Of a stretch of DNA of 33,925 nt, positions 31,616-33,925 are shown in pieces. Both the position numbers and the translations under genes were made by a program. The stretch is from an uncultured Eubacterium sp. (lineage in GTDB: Bacteria > Bacillota > Clostridia > Lachnospirales > Lachnospiraceae): the NCBI GenBank assembly GCA_910584645.1, contig CAJUAU010000030.1, positions 1 through 33,925 on the forward strand. The letters run 5' to 3'. Each line of letters starts with the position of its first letter. Positions within the stretch are counted from its first letter, which is position 1. Under the pieces are notes generated by a model. It was not told the DNA's origin and did not search any database. It saw only the letters and a list, made by a program, of their open reading frames with translations.

Positions 31616-33301
31616 ATGCATACTTCAAGGAATAAGTGGAAAAGGTTTTTTATATTGTGTTTTGTCGTCTCATTGTTGATGGCAGAATTTCCGGTTTCAG
31701 CAGAAGCTGCTGTGAAGGGAGTGGATGTTGCGGCAGAACAATCTCATGTTATCCGGAGTTCAACGATGACAGATGAGGCAGAACCAACCGGATCGCCTAA
31801 ACCAATGCAGTCACCGCAGCCAACTGGAACAGCTGTACCCACACCAACTATGCTTCCGACGCCAAAACCAGAAGAAAAGCTGGCTGCACCGGTTTTGGAG
31901 AGGGCAGATGTGGATGAAAAGGGAATTTACATCAAATTTTCAAAAGTTGAGGGCGCGAAGTCATACAAAGTATATATCAGACAGAAGGGTAATGTGGGAG
32001 AATTCTCAGAAGTGGAGGAAATCGGAGCTGAAAGTTACGATGCTGAAATGGCTCAGGGAGGTATATTTTTATCAGTGGAGGACGAAAAAGTAGAATTGGG
32101 AAAATCCTATGAGATCATGGTGCGATCAGCAAAATGGTCTATGGTTTGGAGTTCTATGGGATCCAGTATTACTGGGCATTACATAGAGATTTTTTCAGAG
32201 GACAGTAACATCCTTCAAGCAGATATGCCGCAGCAAATGGTTTCAGATGTTACAGCGAAGGCGTTAAACCAGAGTTCCATAAAGATTAAATGGGAAAAGG
32301 TGGAGGGAGTAAAGGGCTACGAAATCCAATTCAGCACTGCTGAAAATGGCTCCTATCAAACGGCTGCCGCTCTTTCGGGAGATTCCGTTACTTCCTGGGT
32401 ACATAGCGGTCTTGAGATCGGAACTACGTATTATTATAAGGTGTATGCAGTGGGAGAAGTGACAAAAAGCTATTTTGCAGGTGTTGTGAAATGCCTGGTA
32501 ACTTTTGAAAAACCCAAAGGAGTAAAATCCAGCATGATGGGACCGACGAAAATGCAGCTGAAATGGCAGAAGGTCAGTGGTGCCAGCGGTTATATTGTAT
32601 ATCGGTCGGAGACCAAAAATAACTGGAACAAGGGACGGAAAAAGAAATATAAGGTGCTCAGGGGGGGACAGAAGACAAAATTAAATGTTCCCAAAGTTAA
32701 AAATGGGATGTGTTATCATTATGAGATCATGGCATATACGGTCAAAGAAGGCGTGACCATTGAAGGGAATGCGGCCCAGTACTATCGGTATGCAGATTAT
32801 TATGGATACGAGAATGAAAGCTATTCAGACAGGTGGAAACGTATTTATGGAAAAAAGCAGAATGAGTATGATCACCGCAAGTCGGGAAAATATATGACCC
32901 GGATCCGGGTCAAGGTCTGGGATTTTGCCCACGGAATGTCAGGAAAGAAAGTGACCCGGGTTAAAACCCTTACTGTTCATAAGAAGATTGCGCCAACGAT
33001 GAAAAAAATATTTCTGGAAATATATAAAGGAAAAGAAAAGGCGCCAATTTATGAAATCGGGGGTTATTCTGCACGTAGCGGCCAGCATGGACAGGGGCTT
33101 GCTATAGACATTAACTCAAATTATAATTATATGGTGCAGGGCAGGAAAGTGCTGGCAGGGAGCTGCTGGAAGCCTGGGAAGTATGCATATTCCATCAAGC
33201 GGAATGGAGACATTGAAAAGGCATTCCGAAAATATGGATATTCTCGTGGGTTATGGGGAAACCGTAAAGATTACATGCATTTTTCCTATTTTGGGACTTG
33301 A
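31616..33301 (+). CDS. Secreted Fn3-domain protein with C-terminal M15 (VanY/DD-peptidase-type) domain
   Basis: The product has 561 residues. Residues 1-32 form a signal peptide ending SAEAA. A Pro/Thr-rich linker (about 55-92) leads to three Fn3 domains (about 93-190, 205-300 and 302-395), the third with LKWQKVSGASGYIVYRS as in the cohesin-like protein. The C-terminal M15 domain (about 445-561) has H491 and D498 in HGQGLAID and a final zinc His at 555 in DYMHFSY, the pattern of zinc D,D-peptidases and peptidoglycan endopeptidases. It probably trims peptidoglycan outside the cell. AAAGGA precedes ATG 31616. The gap to the synthase gene is 2 bases. Confidence 0.86.
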   Translation: MHTSRNKWKRFFILCFVVSLLMAEFPVSAEAAVKGVDVAAEQSHVIRSSTMTDEAEPTGSPKPMQSPQPTGTAVPTPTMLPTPKPEEKLAAPVLERADVDEKGIYIKFSKVEGAKSYKVYIRQKGNVGEFSEVEEIGAESYDAEMAQGGIFLSVEDEKVELGKSYEIMVRSAKWSMVWSSMGSSITGHYIEIFSEDSNILQADMPQQMVSDVTAKALNQSSIKIKWEKVEGVKGYEIQFSTAENGSYQTAAALSGDSVTSWVHSGLEIGTTYYYKVYAVGEVTKSYFAGVVKCLVTFEKPKGVKSSMMGPTKMQLKWQKVSGASGYIVYRSETKNNWNKGRKKKYKVLRGGQKTKLNVPKVKNGMCYHYEIMAYTVKEGVTIEGNAAQYYRYADYYGYENESYSDRWKRIYGKKQNEYDHRKSGKYMTRIRVKVWDFAHGMSGKKVTRVKTLTVHKKIAPTMKKIFLEIYKGKEKAPIYEIGGYSARSGQHGQGLAIDINSNYNYMVQGRKVLAGSCWKPGKYAYSIKRNGDIEKAFRKYGYSRGLWGNRKDYMHFSYFGT

Positions 33302-33378
33302 TTTTATGGAAATTTATTAGAAAATCTAGTAGTTTTTGTGAAATCCGCTAAAAAAAGGGTTTCTGGGAAAAAAATGCT

Positions 33379-33407
33379 TTATCTTTGGGGGGGACTTGTG
33401 TTATAAT
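33379..33407 (+). promoter_or_regulatory. Extended -10 promoter of ppdK
   Basis: A consensus TATAAT is at 33402-33407 preceded by TG at 33399-33400, forming an extended -10. A weak TTATCT lies 17 bases upstream at 33379-33384. The leader is about 70 bases and ends with TAGGAGG (33467-33473). Confidence 0.7.
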
Positions 33408-33485
33408 ATTCACAGCGACTAGTCAAATGTTATTTTGAGAGTCAAACCATAATACTATTATTAATTTTAGGAGGAATTTATAGAC

Positions 33486-33925
33486 ATGGCAAACAAATGG
33501 GTTTATTTGTTCAGTGAAGGTAATGCAAACATGCGTGAACTTCTCGGTGGAAAAGGTGCAAACCTTGCTGAGATGACCAGCCTTGGTCTTCCGGTACCAC
33601 AGGGATTTACGATCACGACGGAAGCATGTACACAGTACTATGAAGATGGCCGTGAGATCAACGATGAGATTCAGGGACAGATCAACGAATACATCGTCAA
33701 GATGGAAGAGATCACCGGAAAGAAATTTGGTGACAAAGAGAATCCCCTTCTTGTATCTGTTCGTTCCGGAGCACGTGCTTCCATGCCAGGTATGATGGAC
33801 ACGATCCTGAACCTTGGACTGAATGAGACAGTAGTAAACGTAATTGCTGAAAAGTCTAACAACCCACGCTGGGCTTGGGACTGCTACAGAAGATTTATCC
33901 AGATGTACTCCGACGTTGTTATGGA
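33486..33925 (+). CDS. ppdK: Pyruvate, phosphate dikinase (5' part, runs off the window)
   Basis: The first 146 residues are present. The frame is open at the right edge, so the gene is incomplete only because the window ends. It interconverts pyruvate, ATP and Pi with phosphoenolpyruvate, AMP and PPi; in Clostridia it usually works with PPi in glycolysis. The N-terminal ATP-grasp region begins WVYLFSEGNANMRELLGGKGANLAEM, continues GLPVPQGFTITTEAC and contains LVSVRSGARASMPGMMDTIL, all diagnostic for PpdK rather than PEP synthase. AGGAGG and an extended -10 promoter precede ATG 33486. The central phospho-His domain is outside the window. Confidence 0.95.
   Translation, partial: MANKWVYLFSEGNANMRELLGGKGANLAEMTSLGLPVPQGFTITTEACTQYYEDGREINDEIQGQINEYIVKMEEITGKKFGDKENPLLVSVRSGARASMPGMMDTILNLGLNETVVNVIAEKSNNPRWAWDCYRRFIQMYSDVVM

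Noticed and set aside
1..33925. CRISPR array, tRNA, rRNA, transposase or prophage genes
   Set aside because: None found: no spaced identical repeats, no tRNA-like cloverleaf with CCA end, no rRNA segments and no transposase or integrase motifs in any frame.

Overview
The window reads as chromosomal DNA of a gut-type Firmicute, most likely family Lachnospiraceae (class Clostridia). This rests on the gene content and order (gapA-pgk-tpiA followed by pyruvate phosphate dikinase, glycogen genes, era-recO with a YqzL-like gene between them), strong AGGAGG ribosome binding sites, and large secreted proteins built from fibronectin-III, discoidin, dockerin and BspA-type modules. The species cannot be named from the sequence alone.

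Layout. (1) 1-3974: a small Sec-exported two-cysteine protein, then a membrane protein with a large extracytoplasmic region resembling an M1-peptidase N-domain but lacking a zinc motif, an ABC ATPase and a short permease. This resembles a bacteriocin-type export/immunity operon of an unrecognised type. (2) 4048-5394: secreted BspA-like leucine-rich-repeat protein. (3) 5401-6484, minus strand: a XRE regulator with an autoregulatory-looking promoter/operator, a small unknown protein and a Uma2-family nuclease. (4) 6485-7125: mostly non-coding, with a perfect 15-bp hairpin that has a structural relative at 14401-14434. (5) 7126-16421: a long co-oriented block of DUF1015 protein, DUF624 membrane protein, glgB, M16C metallopeptidase, era, yqzL-like and recO. 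(6) 16435-17406, minus strand: D-lactate dehydrogenase-type 2-hydroxyacid dehydrogenase. (7) 17570-19160: ATPase and permease of a NitT/TauT-type ABC importer without a binding protein. (8) 19350-25728: a giant secreted M60-like (mucin-type) metalloprotease carrying a dockerin near its N terminus, followed 13 bases later by a secreted protein with a possible cohesin-like domain and two Fn3 domains. (9) 25865-33925: glgA, gapA, pgk, tpiA, an RluE-like pseudouridine synthase, a secreted Fn3/M15 peptidase and the 5' part of ppdK, which runs off the window.

How the genes fit together. GlgB and GlgA make branched alpha-glucan reserves. GapA, Pgk, TpiA and PpdK form the triose-to-pyruvate trunk, and D-LDH is a fermentative sink for pyruvate. 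Era and RecO are ribosome-assembly and recombination housekeeping. The secreted proteins (LRR, M60/dockerin, cohesin-like/Fn3, M15/Fn3) point to life on host glycoprotein or in a crowded gut community. The best candidates for something undescribed are the small-secreted-protein/M1-like ABC operon at the left end and the dockerin-protease/cohesin-like pair in the middle.
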